Notes under the pieces: generated by a model
Databases searched by the model: none
The model's input: only the letters and a program-made list of their open reading frames with translations
What the model was told of the DNA's origin: nothing
NCBI GenBank assembly: GCA_017163975.1
Contig: JAFFSR010000347.1
Coordinates: forward strand, 3,460,001 to 3,524,000
Reading direction: 5' to 3'
Source of the DNA: Anastatus disparis
Lineage: Eukaryota > Arthropoda > Insecta > Hymenoptera > Eupelmidae
Length of the DNA stretch: 64,000 nucleotides
Program-made: the position numbers and the translations under genes
In this document: positions 28,900-41,581 of the stretch, in pieces
Numbering within the stretch: position 1 is the first letter of the stretch
Layout: every line of letters starts with the position of its first letter

Positions 28900-29720
28900 A
28901 GGAAAATGGTAACAGAGCAATCACATAAATATAAAAAGATTTTTGAAAAAGACATTATTATGAAAATGCAAGAAACAAAAAAGTAATGATAAATTAGAAC
29001 TAAGACGTGTTCAAGAAACTTTACGGAAAAAAAGCTTATATGAAAATGAAAAAAGGACAACCAAATTAATATAAACAGAAATTAGAAAATATTAAGATGA
29101 CAAAATGGCAATTCAAGGAAAGAATGAGTACTGATAAATTGGAAAAAATACGTGCGAAGTAGGCTTTACTCAAGAAAGAAGCTTATATAAAAATTGAAGA
29201 AAAACAACCGAAAAAATATGAAGAAAAATTAGAAAATACTAAGACAAAAGAAATTGAAATTCAAGGAAAAAATGAGTATTGATAAATTGGAACAAATACA
29301 TGCAAATAAGGCTTCACGTAAGGAAGAAGCTTATATAAAAATTAAACGAAAAAAACCAAAACAATATGAAGAAAAACTAGAAAACACTAAGATAACTAAA
29401 TTGAAATTCAAGGAAAAAATGAGTATTGATTAATTGGTACAAATACGTGCGAATGAAGCTTTACATAAAAAAGAAGATTATATGAAAATTAAAGAAAAAG
29501 AACCCAATAAATATTAAAAAAAAATTAAAAAATACTAATATAACAAAAATGAAATCAAAGATATAAAAGGGTACTGATAAAATAGAACAAATACGTACAA
29601 TGAAGCTACACATGAAAAAAAGCTTACATAAAAATCGAAGAAAAACAACCAAATGAATATAAAAAAAATTGAAAATATTAAGATATAAAAAGAAAATCAT
29701 TTGGAAATAGAGATACTAAT
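28900..29720 (+). repeat. About 145-bp repeats coding for a Lys/Glu-rich tract, right copy
   Basis: Recurring GAAGCTTATATRAAAATTRAAG... and CAAGGAAARAATGAGTAYTGAT blocks spaced about 145 bp, five to six units. Translated pieces read KKEAYIKIEEKQPKKYEE with stops between. Charged repeats of this kind precede Rep in insect Helitrons. Confidence 0.65.
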
Positions 29721-29723
29721 AAA

Positions 29724-31372
29724 TTGGAAAAATTGCATAAAAAAGAAAAATTACGCAAAAAAGAGACTTATAGAAAAGTTATTAGTAAACAATATAATAA
29801 ATATGAGAGAATGGTACACATTAAGAAACAAAAATTGAAAAATTTCGATATTATTAAGAAAGCACAAGTAAAAAATGATTGTTACCAATTAAAAGAAACA
29901 CGCACAAGGTGTGAACAAATAGAAATTGATGACAATAAATATGTTAATAATGATACTACAGTAAATAAACCAATAGATAAAAAAAAGCGAAAACATAAAT
30001 ATGTTTCTTATCAATTAAAGATATTATTTATTAAGTGTAAACCATTAAAAATTGAAGACAATAATTATATTGAAAATTTCAATAGTAATAATTATAATAG
30101 CAATCATAATGTTGTATTGAACAAAGTTGTTGATAAAACAATAAAGGGCAAAGTAAAAAAAAAATTAAAGAAATTAAATGAAAAAATTTTGACTGAAAAA
30201 ATTAATTCAAAACTGATTGGTTGTATAGCAAATATATATTTCGATGAAAATCTCATATCTGAAAATAACATTGGTTCCATGACAAATACATGTGTTTATT
30301 GTGATGCGAAATATTTTGCTTCCGAATATACTAAACGTAACGGTTTCTCCAATTGTTGTTGTAAAGGTGAAGTAGCATTGTTAGAAAATATTCCTTACCC
30401 AGAACAATTAAAGTTTATAGCAACTGAAGTAACGAAAGAAATCATTGATTTTCAACGAAATATAAGGTTGTACAATGATGCTTCAGCATTCGCAAATTTT
30501 AGTGCCAATTTTGATACATTGCCGGGTAAAGAACCACAAGTTATTACAATATGTAGACAAATTTACCATAATGTATATGCGTTACATCCTAATAGAGATG
30601 AAGCACGTAAATATGGACAATTATATATATTTGAGATAATGAAATGGCAACGATTGAACAGAATAAGTTTAATATAAATTTAACATTATTAAAACATTTA
30701 GATATCTTGATAAGAGACATTAACCCTTATGCTAAAGCCTACAAAATGATACATGAACTAAAAAAAGAAAAACTAAAATGACGTGCAAAAATCAATTTTC
30801 CTCCAAGAACTGTTAGTATGTCTATCGTCTGCAATAATAATTTGGATAAAAAAAGATATAATCTACCTACCTGTAATGAAATTGCAATAGTATATATTGG
30901 AGAAGACAATCTTTCTCCTATTGAACGTGATATTGTCATTTGCTCCAAGTATGATAAACCAATTAGTATACCGACAATCAGCAAACATACAGATCCTATG
31001 ACATATCCGCTTATTCATCCTAATGGCGGTTTTGGATGGATGCCAAATATGAAAAGTAAATTTGGAAAATCTAATATTTCAAATTTGAAATTTCATAATT
31101 ATAGATTTAGTGTTAGAAATGAATTAAATCCATTCCTTAATTTGGGAAAATTATCTCAACAGTTTATTGTTGATGCGTTTGAAAAACTTGAAACCTCCAG
31201 ATTATATTTTATACGAAAAAACCAAAACGTATAAAGAAGTGATTGTTACCAAGGTGTTGTGGACTATTTACAGAACAAAAAAGAATAAGATTTTTAAAAA
31301 ACTGGGAAAATGGTAATGTTACCGTCAAACTTTACAGGAAGTCCACGATTATTAGGATAAAATTAGATTGAC
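29724..31372 (+). pseudogene. Helitron-like N-terminal and pre-HUH Rep region, right copy
   Basis: The 317-residue frame (29724-30677) starts MEKLHKKEKLRKKETYRK and carries a CVYCDAKYFASEY zinc-knuckle-like motif. It then has YNDASAFANFSANFD, RQIYHNVYALHPNRDEARKYGQLYI, a signature stretch of Helitron Rep N-terminal domains. After a break, 30800-31234 carries SIVCNN, LPTCNEIAIVY, DIVICSKYDKPISI and NGGFGWMPN. Stops and shifts at 30678, 30780 and 31235 interrupt it. It is more complete than its left-arm twin and still has the uninterrupted site where the left arm carries a MITE. Confidence 0.78.
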
Positions 31373-31968
31373 TCAATGACACTTGAAATTATCGTGGTAA
31401 ACCTGATCTTTTTGTAACTATGACCTGTAACCCACATTGGAAAGAAATAACTGAAAACTTGGAACTTTATAAAAATGCAATAGATAGACAAAAGTATTTT
31501 ATCAAAAAGTAGAAGAATTAAAAAATTTAGTAATAAAAAAGGGAATATTAGGAAAAGAGATTGCATATAGTTATATAATTGAATTTTAAAAACGAGGAAT
31601 ACCGCATATGCATTGTTAGTAACAACTTACTCTTGGATAAAAATAAAAAATTTGATATTGCCGAAAAAGTTGATAAAATAATAAGTGCAGAAATCCCAAA
31701 TAGAGATATTTATCCAAAAATATATAAAATTGTTAAACAATTTATGATACGCGGTCCTTGTGGTATGCAAAATATAAATTGTCCGTGTATGGATAAAAAT
31801 ACGAAACAATGTTCTGAAAATTTTTCAAGAAAATTTAATAATGTAACAACATTTAAATCCAATGGATATCCACTATACAAACGTAAAAATGATGGCGTCA
31901 AAATAATTCTCAAAAATAAATTTACAGAAAAAATTGATGATTGTGCATACATTAAAATAATCAAGTAA
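31373..31968 (+). pseudogene. HUH Rep endonuclease remnant
   Basis: VTMTCNPHWKEI-like sequence is readable near 31416. Then GAATTT-TAA-AAACGAGG encodes EF*KRGIPHMHIV, the HUH motif with His-Met-His at 31604-31612 and a stop in the usual Gln position (31587-31589). The following frame (31579-31968) has DKIISAEIPNRDIYP, RGPCGMQNINCPCM and SNGYPLYKRKNDGV, all standard Helitron Rep blocks. The catalytic Tyr helix was not located. It would nick and religate DNA strands in rolling-circle transposition, but is dead here. Confidence 0.8.
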
Positions 31969-32209
31969 GTGTGGATTTTAAATCAGAAAATAAAGACACT
32001 TTTTAAAATGACAATCGTGAAAATGTTGAATATAAATATGACGAAACCCAACAATACATTAATACACGATATTTATTGTCCACCTGAAGCAATGCACAAA
32101 ATATGAGAATATTCTTCACATGTTATTTCACATACTATAAAACGTCTAAGCGTTCATGAGGAAAATCAACAAAACGTATTTTTTAAAGAAGGAAAAGAAG
32201 AAACGATCA

Positions 32210-33660
32210 TGCACAAAAATGTGGGAACAACATCAACAGCATATTTTGAATTAAATAAAGAAGATTTTAAAGCACGAAATTACTCGTATTCAGAAATACC
32301 AAATTTTTATATATTTGATGAAAAACTCAAAAAGTGGAATAAAAGAAAAAAAAAGAAAACCAATACTTAGTAGAATGTACTTTGTAAGTCCAAAAGATAG
32401 ACAACGTTATTTTCTTAGGTTATTACTATTACATGTTAAAGGAGCCACATCTTTTGAAGCTTTGCGTACTGTTTATGATGTGATGTACAATTCGTTTTAT
32501 GAGGCAGCTAAGGCAAAACAATTAATTAATGAAGATGATGAATAAGATAGATGTTTGGAAGAAGCATCTTCAACAGATTTCCTTTATATTCTTTATGAAT
32601 TATTTGCTTTTATTCGCGTTTTTATAATCTTATAAATGCACGAGATTTATATAAAAAAAATAAAGATAACTTATACGATCCTGAATACGAAAAAAATATA
32701 GGTAAAAATCTTGCATTGAATGTTATTAAAAATAATTTACAAGTCAATGGATTTTCTTCAAACGATTTTTATTTACCTAACATAAGCACATTTATAAAAG
32801 AAGATAATCAAATAATTTTAAATCATAATAATAATATTCCTAATGAATTAGAAATAAAAATAAATTCTTCAAATGATAAACAAAGACAAATATTTAACTC
32901 TACCATAAAGAGTTTAAACAACCAAAGTGAAGAAAAATATATTTTTATAGATGAACCAGGTGGAAGTAGAAAAAGTTATTTTATTAACGTTTTAATAGTT
33001 TATTTTAAATATCATACTATTCATTATTTATGTGCAGCTTGAACAGCTATAGCAGCGAATTCATTAGTCGATGGAAAAACCGTGCATACAACATTTAAAC
33101 TACCGTTTAGAGGCCGCTAAATTAAATTAATTATTTAATAATTCAATTGACTTTGATGCTTTGTTTTCAAAAAAAGTTTGACATACTTACAAAATCATAA
33201 GTGAAGCTGGAGAATTAATTTGTCCTTATTACAAAAAATATTGTTTTTTTACTGTACAAGTTGCGGAAAACTATTAATTTCTAGTAATAACTACTAGTTT
33301 TTCCAAAAACCTACATTTTCTGATTAGAAAAGGATAGAGAGATACAATGTCCTCTTAAATATAACAGATTGTACAACTTGTAATGTTAAGCCTAATTCTG
33401 CAGAAAGCAAACAAAGGGAACACAAATAATTATTTAGGATAAAATATTGATGACTTCGAAATTTGTTTTTGATGCAGTTCATCGTCTTTTTCAAGATTCA
33501 TCCGATGTGAACCAACCTTCCAGTGGTAAAACTGTAATTGCATCAGGAGATTTTAGGCAAACATTACCAAATTTACGACATGAAAGCCGTATGAATATTA
33601 TTAAAAATTCAGTTAAATTTAGTTTATTACGGCAGAATTTAGAGCTTAAAATATAGAGAT
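32210..33660 (+). pseudogene. Pif1-like Helitron helicase remnant
   Basis: Pieces in order are SRMYFVSPKDRQRYFLRLLLLHVKGATSFEALRTV (32370-32480, a hallmark of Helitron helicases), then FIDEPGGSRKSYFINVL near 32943 where the Walker A GGSGKS is mutated to GGSRKS. Then come TAIAANSLVDGKTVHTTFKL across 33040-33110, and GKTVIASGDFRQTLPNLRH near 33525. Later helicase motifs are lost and sequence runs into the terminal minisatellite at 33680. Several stops and shifts make it nonfunctional. Confidence 0.78.
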
Positions 33661-33679
33661 TAAGTAATTATAAGAATCA

Positions 33680-35135
33680 AAAAAATTATGGGCTCAAAAA
33701 AATATAGAGACCAAAAAAATATAATGATAAAAAAAATATTAGGCCCAAACAAATGTTTTAAAAAAATATTGGGCCCAAAAAACATAAAGCCAAGAATACA
33801 TAAGAATCAAAAAAATATAAGATTCAAAGAAATATTAGGCCCAAAAAAATATAGAGCTCAAGTAAATATAAGAATAAAAAAAATAGAGCTCAAGTAAAAT
33901 AAGATTTAAAAAAATTTTAGAATAAAAAAAAAATCAGATAAATATTGGGCCCAAAAAATATAGAGACCAAGAAAATATAATAATAAAAAAATATTGCGCC
34001 AAAAAAAATATAAAATTAAAAAAAATATAAACCTCAAAAAAAAAAATTAAAAAACAATAAGGCCCAGAAAAATAAATAACCCAAATAAAATTAGAGGCCC
34101 AAAGAAAATAAAACTCAAAAAAAAGTAGGTCCAAAAAAGTATAAGACCTAGAAAAATATAGGATTAAAAAAGATATAAAAGCCAAGAAATAAAAGACCGA
34201 AAAAAATGAGGCCCAAAAAAATATAGAGCTAAATAAAATATAGGACCCAAAAAACTCATAGAACCCAAAAAAATATATATTTCAAAAAATATTGGGCCTA
34301 AAAATATAGATCACAGGAATAAATAAGAATTGAATAAATATTAGGCCCCAAAAATATATAGAGCCCAAGAATACATAAGAATCGAAAAAATATTGGGCCC
34401 AAAAAAATATAGAACCCAAGAAAATGGGACTCAAAAAAATGTAGGGCCTCAAAAATATAAGGCCCAAAAAAATAGAGCTAAATAAAATATAGTACCCTAA
34501 AAAATTATGAATCCAAGAAAATATAAATTAAATAAAAATATTGGGCCCAAAAAAATATTGGTCCTAAAAAATATAGAGCCCAATAATATATAAGGATCGA
34601 AAAAAAATTGGGCCCGAAAAATATCGAGCACAAGAAGATAGAAACTCAAAAAAAATATAGGGCCCAAGAAAATATGAGGCCCGAAAAAATATAAAGCCCA
34701 AAAAATATAGAGAATAAAAAAAAAATTTTGGGCACAAAAAAATATAGAGCCCAAGAAAATAGAAAGTAAAAAAAAATATTGGGCTCAAAAAAATATAAGG
34801 CCCAAAAAATATAGAGCCCAAAAAAATATTATGCCAAGAAAAATATTAGGCCCAAAAAATATTAGGCCCAAAAAATATAAGGCCCAGAAAAATCTAAAAC
34901 TAAATAAAATATAGGACCCAAAAAAATTATAGAACCCAAAAAAATATAAATTAAAAAAAAATATTGGGCCCAAAAGAATATAGGGCGCAAGAAAATATGA
35001 GGCCCGAAAAAATATAAAGCCCAAAAAAATATAGAGACAAAAAAAATATTGGACTCAAAAAAATATAGGGCGCAAGAAAATATAAGGCTCAAAAAAATAT
35101 TGGGCCCAAAAAAATATAAGACCCAAAAAAACATG
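33680..35135 (+). repeat. Terminal GGGCCCAAAAAAATATA minisatellite, right copy
   Basis: Roughly 70 degenerate units of 18-22 bp with consensus near GGGCCCAAAAAAATATAGA. Larger subunits recur. Inverted relative to 868-1290. Minus-strand Phe/Ile/Leu-rich frames across it are artefacts. Confidence 0.88.
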
Positions 35136-35298
35136 GCCCAAAAAGATGCTTATGACTAATGAGGACTAATTATATAGAGCCCAATAAAAAATTGCTACTC
35201 TTATTACCAAAAGATTAGAAACATTTAACAAATGCGGAGAACTGGAGAACCGGAGAAACGGAAAAAAAAGTGGTTTTACTTTAATATAATATAAGATG
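35136..35298 (+). repeat. Outer end sequence of the right Helitron-like arm
   Basis: AAGATGCTTATGACTAATGAGGAC... to AAGTGGTTTTACTTTAATAT is the inverted counterpart of 741-886. It includes an unusually GC-rich GGAGAACTGGAGAACCGGAGAAAC stretch that in the left arm has one repeat unit fewer. Probable 3' end of the element. Confidence 0.65.
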
Positions 35299-35839
35299 AA
35301 TTTATTTAAATGTCTTTATATAATTATCCGATGTATTTTTCTACAATATGATTGTTAAGTAATGCATGAGTATTGGTATGGAAAAAGGTAAATTCTTAAA
35401 TTATATTGTTATTTTAAACTTGTAATTTTCTAAGTATAATATAGTTTTTTTTTAATAGGAGATCGTCTTAAATTATTCGTGATTTTGCTTGTAAATACTT
35501 TTTAACTAATTTGATTTATACATTTCAAAATTTCTTCACAAATGAAGTTTTGTATTATAGCTTATGAGATATTTTATATCAAAGATAACAAATAACATGC
35601 TTTGTAAAAATAACTATTTAAATAGTGTAAAATAATATTAGATTTATCATAATAATTATAATTCTTCAAATAAAAAAATAAGAAATTTATGTTCTTTTGT
35701 TTTTTTTTCTTTTTAATTTTATAAATAACAATCTAATATAGATTATAAATTCTTATAGTTATAAAGTGAATATATAAGTGAATATACATTTACTTATATA
35801 TACGGTGCGTGAGTTTCTAAGTGATGGTCCTTGTTGCGA
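35299..35839. other. AT-rich DNA, no feature seen
   Basis: No coding frame, tandem repeat or RNA gene recognised between the Helitron-like end and the LINE. Confidence 0.5.
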
Positions 35840-38370
35840 CATATTTAGAGTGGCTGAGATCTAGTTGGGTCCGTCTATTTCGGATGACGTTATTCGGGTC
35901 AAGGGGTATAAAGTATTCAGACAGGAAAGAAACTTGCGTGGTGGAGGAGTTGCTTTGTATATTAAAGACAATTTAAAGTGCACTATTTTGGTTACTTCGG
36001 ATACTTTAACTTATCATAGTGAAGGTAAACCGCAGATATCTGAGTATATTTTTTGTTCCGTGCAATTGGGCAGCTCCGAAGCTGTGTTGGTTTCTGTTAT
36101 TTATCGACTTTCGGCAATTTCCTTTTTTAGAAATACCGATTTTTTTGGATAATTTAAGAAATTTTGCCTCTAAATACTCTAATAAAATTATAATGGGAGA
36201 CCTGAATGCTGATCTCCTGCACGAGAGCAGTGATGTCCAATTTATTAATAAATTGTCAGCTGAGCTTTCGTTACAGTTGGTTAAGCACGGTGCCACGCAT
36301 CACACTCCAACGTCTCACACGTGGATTGACTTAATTCTTGTTGACGATAATGACACAGTACTTGACGCATGCAACTTACCGGCAAATTTTCACAGTCAGC
36401 ACAACTTAATTGATGTATGTATTTCTTGTAATCATATCAAGACAGATAATAAAATAATTAAGTATAGGAAATATAAAGATATCTGTCCAAACTTATTGGT
36501 ACAGAGTTTGGCTGGCTGTGATTGGACGCCATTTACAGTTGGTACAGTTGACCCGGGATCTGCACTTGGTTGCCTCTGTCACAACCTTACGTCAGCAATA
36601 CAAAATATGGCACCACTAAAAACACTTAAAATTGGTAAACATAAATTTCCTTGGATAGATAAAGAGTTGTCGCAGATGCAGCACAAGAGAGATGCCACGT
36701 ATCGTAGATTTAAACAGACAAAGGAGGAGCGATATCTCTCCGAATTTTTGCAATTGTGTAAAGTAATAGACGGACAGATGGAACAAGCTGAAACAAATTA
36801 TTTCCATAATAGACTGTTCAATGCTCTTGCTAGAGGTAATGTCTGGAAGGAGTTAAAAGACCTGGGACTCCTGTCCGGACCTCAAGAGGACTTAAATGGA
36901 TTTACTCCAGATGAGTTTAATGCACATTTTGCAGGGGTGTCAGTCTCGCCACACGATGATACTGCGGAACGTGAAACGATTCTTTCTGAGTGTAATGAAA
37001 ATGGCTTTGCCTTTAAGCCAATTAATATTAATGATGTGATCTTTGCGAGTTTGCATTTTTCATCACAGGCTTGTGGCGAGGATAGCATCCTGCAGAGTAT
37101 GATACTTAAAGTACTACCGGTTATTGAAGAGCATCTTGTGACTCTGTTCAATTCTTTTTTTGCGCGGGGGATCTTCCCTTGCCTTTGGAAGCGTGCACGA
37201 ATTGTGCCTTTAAAGAAGTGCCCTGCACCTAAAATGCCTAAAGATTTTAGGCCCATACCAATATTATGTTTTCTTTCAAAGGTTCTCGAGAAGATCGCCC
37301 ATGACCAACTGCAAGAATATATTATGACACACAAAATACTTGACCCTCCACAGACTGGCTTCAGAAAGCATCATTCTACGCAGACTGCCATATTTAAACT
37401 TACAGATGACATATGATCAGGTCTTGACAAGAAACTTGCCACGATACTACATCTATGTGACTTTAGTAAGGAATTCGACACGATCTTCCTTTCCAAATTG
37501 CTTGTGAGGCTTAGATCGATGGGGTTTTCCAGGGCTGCACTCGAGTGGATTAGCTCCTATTTATCAGGTAGGAAACAAATGGTTTCTACACATTTAAAAG
37601 GGGATTCGGATTGACTGACAACCAATCTAGGAGTTCCATGGGGTTCAGTGCTGGGGCCTCTGTCGTTTTGCCTTTACATTAATAACATACGTGACACACT
37701 CGACCCCTGTTTCATCGAGCACATATTATATGCTGATGACCTCTAAATCTATACTCAGGTCCCTTATGAACATCTAAATGAAGGTATTCGTATTATGCAG
37801 AGGGTGGCAAGGGTGGTGTCGGGATGGGCTATCGATGCTTCTCTCACATTAAATGCAAGCAAAACTGAGGCGATCGTTTTTGGCAGTAGTCGATTTATTA
37901 ATGACTTTTGTGCTGGTGAGCCAAGAACTATTGAGCTTGAGAGAGATGTCGGCATATCTTTTTCTGATACCGTTATGAGCCTTGGTGTTGTGCTTAACGC
38001 TAAGTTGTCATGGAAGCCGCACATTATTATGGTGACTAAAAAATTGAATAGGATAATGTATAGTTTACGGTTCTTTTGTCGGTACACCACTGAGGCCCTG
38101 CGTAAACAGCTCGCAAACGCCCTGCTGTTGCCGCACCTCGACTACTGCTCAGTAGTTCTGCTCGATGCTTTGCAGGGGTTGAGAAGACAATTACAAAGAC
38201 TGCAAAATTCATGTGTGAGATATGTATTAGGCGTAGGAATGGGCGATAATATCTCTCCTCATAGAGCTGCGCTTGGTTGGCTGCGTACTGATTCAAGGAG
38301 ACATAGTCCAGTAGAATTAGCTCGAAAAACCTTAAAATTTGACTTGATTAGTAACAGGCAACTAAAGTGA
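35840..38370 (+). pseudogene. Non-LTR retrotransposon ORF2 (endonuclease-RT), CR1/Jockey-like
   Basis: Starts inside the apurinic endonuclease domain: LGPSISDDVI, GGGVALYIKDN, then after a frameshift near 36120-36150 MGDLNADLL and HTWIDLILV. Reverse transcriptase blocks follow: FRPIPILCFLSKVLE, QTGFRKHHSTQTAIFKLTDDI, CDFSKEFDTI, GVPWGSVLGPLSF and the catalytic YADDL. Stops lie at 37414-37416 and near 37611 and 37744 in an otherwise single frame. The C-terminal part (LNASKTEAIVFGSS, LLPHLDYCSVVLLDAL, RLQNSCVRYVLG) ends abruptly near 38310-38370 without a 3' UTR. It is truncated at both ends and dead. Its higher GC content sets it apart from the flanks. Confidence 0.88.
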
Positions 38371-40394
38371 AAAATGGGTTCATTAGGTCAAAAGATATTA
38401 AAATTTAGAAAGACCCTCAAAATTTGGGCTGGCATATTTTTTTAAACAACGTTTCTATGTAAAAAATTATGAAAAATCGATGTTTTTTGGATCTAGCTCT
38501 TTTCGTTTTTTAAAAGGGTATATGAAATTTATAATACTTATAAGGATCTTTAAGACGAATAGTTTAAGCCCTATTACATTAAATTTCGTTGATAATTTAT
38601 TTAAATAATCGCAAAAATATAGTCAAAAATCGTTAAATTTTCAATAATTTTTCATTGCATAAAAAAAGGGCTACATGCTTGTAACTTTGTAAAAAGTTGC
38701 CTTCTATCACCCTTAAGTCCCCATAATTTTTTCAGCAAAAAATATTAATTTGTATATGAGATATTCAATTTGTTCACTAAAAAGAGGTAAAATGTAGGCC
38801 TCAAATGGACCCTATTGCGGTCATTTTAGAAAGAAATGACCATTGTCTTTTATGCTCTTTGACACTTATATTTAGTGAAAATAAAAAGTTTGATTGACAT
38901 TTTTATGATTTTCGCTGTTTAAATGGTGTGAGTCTGAATGGTATGTGAGCGAGAAATTAGCACAGGGTTTTGTATATGAAAAGTTTACGCGAAGCAAAAA
39001 TTTTAAATTGTTAAAAACAAGATACAAATAGGGAGATAGGAGAAAATAAGGTGAGGTTATAGTTTAATAGTGTAGAGAAAATTGTTATAATGTAAAAAGA
39101 ACTGTTGGAATAAGACAGGACAAAAAATTATGAAATAAAATAAAGCTGGACAATAAAAAGGTAGGTTATAATAGAGAATATAGTGGTATAGATATAGTTT
39201 GTGCACGATAAAAGGAAGGCAAAGTGAGGTTAGATAGGCGCAGAACAGAGAACATAGATTTATTAGGTTATGTATGTGTATACGTTGTGAGTATAAAGGA
39301 AGATTATAGAGTAAGGTTGGGTTAGGCCGAATAATATTATTTAGGATTATTTTAAAAGGGTTTGGAAATGAAGCTTACAAAATCGTGAGATATTACGACA
39401 GAGTAAAGAAAGGAATATTATGAGGAAAAGGTATAAGAAAGAACTGGCTAGGTTGTAAAAATGTTTAAGTTTATGTGTTATAGCTAAGTTTTGTTAGTAT
39501 GTGGTATGATGATGAGTGTTGGAATTTAATGTAAAGTATAAGAAAATGTTTAAAGAAAAACATTTTTGAGGTGTTGATGCGATAGAAATGTGAGGTTAGG
39601 TAAAATGTAACAAATAAATTAGTTTGGGCATATGTAAATAAAATGTAAAGCGTGGAAATTAGGAAAAGCTTAAGTAATACACGAAATTAAGGGCATTTCT
39701 TATTGTTTGTTGGATACAAAATTTGGATGTAAAATTTAAATTCGAATTTAATTATGAATCTTGCTTTGTATATTTTTAAAATATAGGTTGAAAATTAAAT
39801 TAGAAATAAAGGTAGGAAATGGGGAATATTTAGAATCGAGTAATTGAATATATCTTCGCATTTCTGGGCCAAAAGAGCGTCGAAGCGAAGTTCTGCAATA
39901 GTATTAAATATTGTTTAACTGATTTTTCTCGTCAGAAATAGATAGACGAAGTAGATCAGCGGTATTGAAATAGGTTGATCGACTATAAACCGAAAGTCAG
40001 TTATTTAACGGTAAGTGCACGTCTACTTAAAGTGAGTACACGTGAAACTCACAAATATATTTGATTTAGTTTAGTTAAATATATTCCCCGTTACAAATAT
40101 AATTAACATTGAATAAAGTTATGGTAATGGTCTATTTATGATTCGTATAGAATTGTTTTTCAAAAAAAAATTCTTATGTATGTATAAATTATTAAAATCT
40201 ATTTTCACATTTTTTAAAAGCTACAAATGTTCTGCTTTTGTCTATAATTTGTGTGGTACTTTAACATAAATCTGATTGAAACGTTAACTTATTAATTATA
40301 ATTTTTGTCTTTATTTTGACAGATATGTTCTCTAAATAATCTTAGAGTTCAGAATGAAAATTGAACTACGTTTTCTTATTCTATATAGAACTTA
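38371..40394. other. Unassigned AT-rich DNA
   Basis: No credible coding frame. From about 39040 to 39620 several GGTTAGG/GAGGTTAG-like motifs occur singly, not in tandem. A segment at 39840-40090 (GGGCCAAAAGAGCGTCGAAG...CCCCGTTACA) is less AT-rich and could be part of an old element, but has no second copy here. Confidence 0.4.
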
Positions 40395-40707
40395 CAGTAC
40401 CGCTCAAAAGTTCGATAACACTACATAAAAAAAATACTTTGGAAAAAATTATCATATCTTGAAAAAAAAGTGTCGTAGAAAAATTCTAAAAAACGATTTT
40501 AAAGTACCCCTTAAGAGCTCTTAAAACGCTGTATTATATTATTTTCAAAGTTTTTTCATGGTATTAAAAAAATTACTTAAAAATAAACATTTTTTGCTAA
40601 TTTTTTAAATTTTAGATCCGCTTACACCGTCTTTCGAGTATGAGATAAAAAAATCTGAAAAAATACATTTCAAAGTACTCTAAAAGAGCTTTAATTTGCA
40701 TTTTTTG
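40395..40707 (+). mobile_element. Partial Tc1/mariner-like nonautonomous element, left end
   Basis: TA followed by CAGTACCGCTCAAAAGTTCG looks like a Tc1-type terminus in a TA target. The body is AT-rich and noncoding and runs into a SINE fragment at 40708; the opposite terminus was not found. Confidence 0.4.
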
Positions 40708-40870
40708 CAAAAGTGGCTGACTATCCATCGGTAGTCAAAGTATTTGGTGTCAGACAGTCTAGTCTGATGTAATATGTTAAACGGGAACTGGGTTGGGCTC
40801 CCTCGATATCACCATATAAAAAAGGTTAGCATATAGAGGATAATATCGTCATATATTAAGTTAAAAAAAA
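40708..40870 (+). mobile_element. 5'-truncated SINE fragment
   Basis: AAAAGTGGCTGACTATCCATCGGTAGTC and following sequence match the body of the full SINE at 489-660. The tRNA-like head is missing and the A-tail is short (TTAAAAAAAAG). Confidence 0.82.
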
Positions 40871-40966
40871 GAATAGTCATTTTATGTGCTTTTTAGCTTA
40901 ATTTGATCACTACTTTAATTTTTAGTTGGAAATAGGACTTGGTTGCTGTTCTGGGTCACATAAAAA

Positions 40967-41579
40967 CCCTGTTAAAAATGACCAGCTGGATATCCTGGTG
41001 GTTTATTTACTTGGATATCCAGATGGATATCACTCTGATCGAGTTGGATATCACTCTGATCTTCATTCACCTGGATGCAACTAAAATCCATTTAGATATT
41101 TTTTACGAAAACTTATAATTAGGCATTATAAGCATCTGAATAACATAATAATACTACCAATAACAAAAAATTGAAAATTTTACCAAAATTAAAATTATTT
41201 AGGAGGATTATCCTCTTGGATATCCAGTTGGATTAATAAAATCGAAAAATTAAGAAGTAATTTTATCAAATAATTTACTGAATAGCATACTTTATAATTT
41301 TTCGGTTTTATTAATCCAACTGGATATTCAAGAGGATAATCCTCCTGAATAATTTTACTTTGAGTAAAATTTTTAATTTTATTTTATTTGTAGTATTATT
41401 GTTATACAAATGCTTGTAATCCCTAATGATTAGTTTTCATAAAAAAATACCCAAATGGATTTTAACGATATCTAGGTGAATGAAAATCAGAGTGATATCC
41501 AACTCCATCAAAGTGATATCCACCAGGATATCCAAGTGGATAATTCACCTGGATATCCAGCTGGTTATTTTCAACAGGG
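40967..41579. mobile_element. Foldback MITE with CCCTGTTR termini and CAGCTGGATATCC arms
   Basis: 613 bp, starting CCCTGTTAAAAATGACCAGC and ending in its near-reverse complement (GCTGGTTATTTTCAACAGGG). The arms carry many GGATATCC palindromes. Flanking AA on both sides (40965-40966, 41580-41581) fits a 2-bp duplication. The termini match those of the 1883-3368 MITE although the interiors differ. Confidence 0.82.
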
Positions 41580-41581
41580 AA

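Larger units (their letters stand above)
27605..35298 (+). mobile_element. Helitron-like element, right inverted copy, decayed but long
   Basis: Domains in order are a Ulp1/C48-like protease (27605-28016), leader region, 400-bp nested unit, Lys/Glu-rich repeats, N-terminal zinc-knuckle region, HUH Rep (around 31604), Pif1-like helicase pieces (32300-33660) and a terminal minisatellite. Everything is broken by many stops and shifts. It mirrors 741-5882 in inverted orientation. Canonical Helitron 5'-TC and 3'-hairpin-CTRR ends were not recognised; the outer end is placed where homology to the left arm stops. Confidence 0.8.

Noticed and set aside
39040..39620. Telomeric TTAGG array
   Set aside because: GGTTAGG-like motifs are single and scattered, never tandem.
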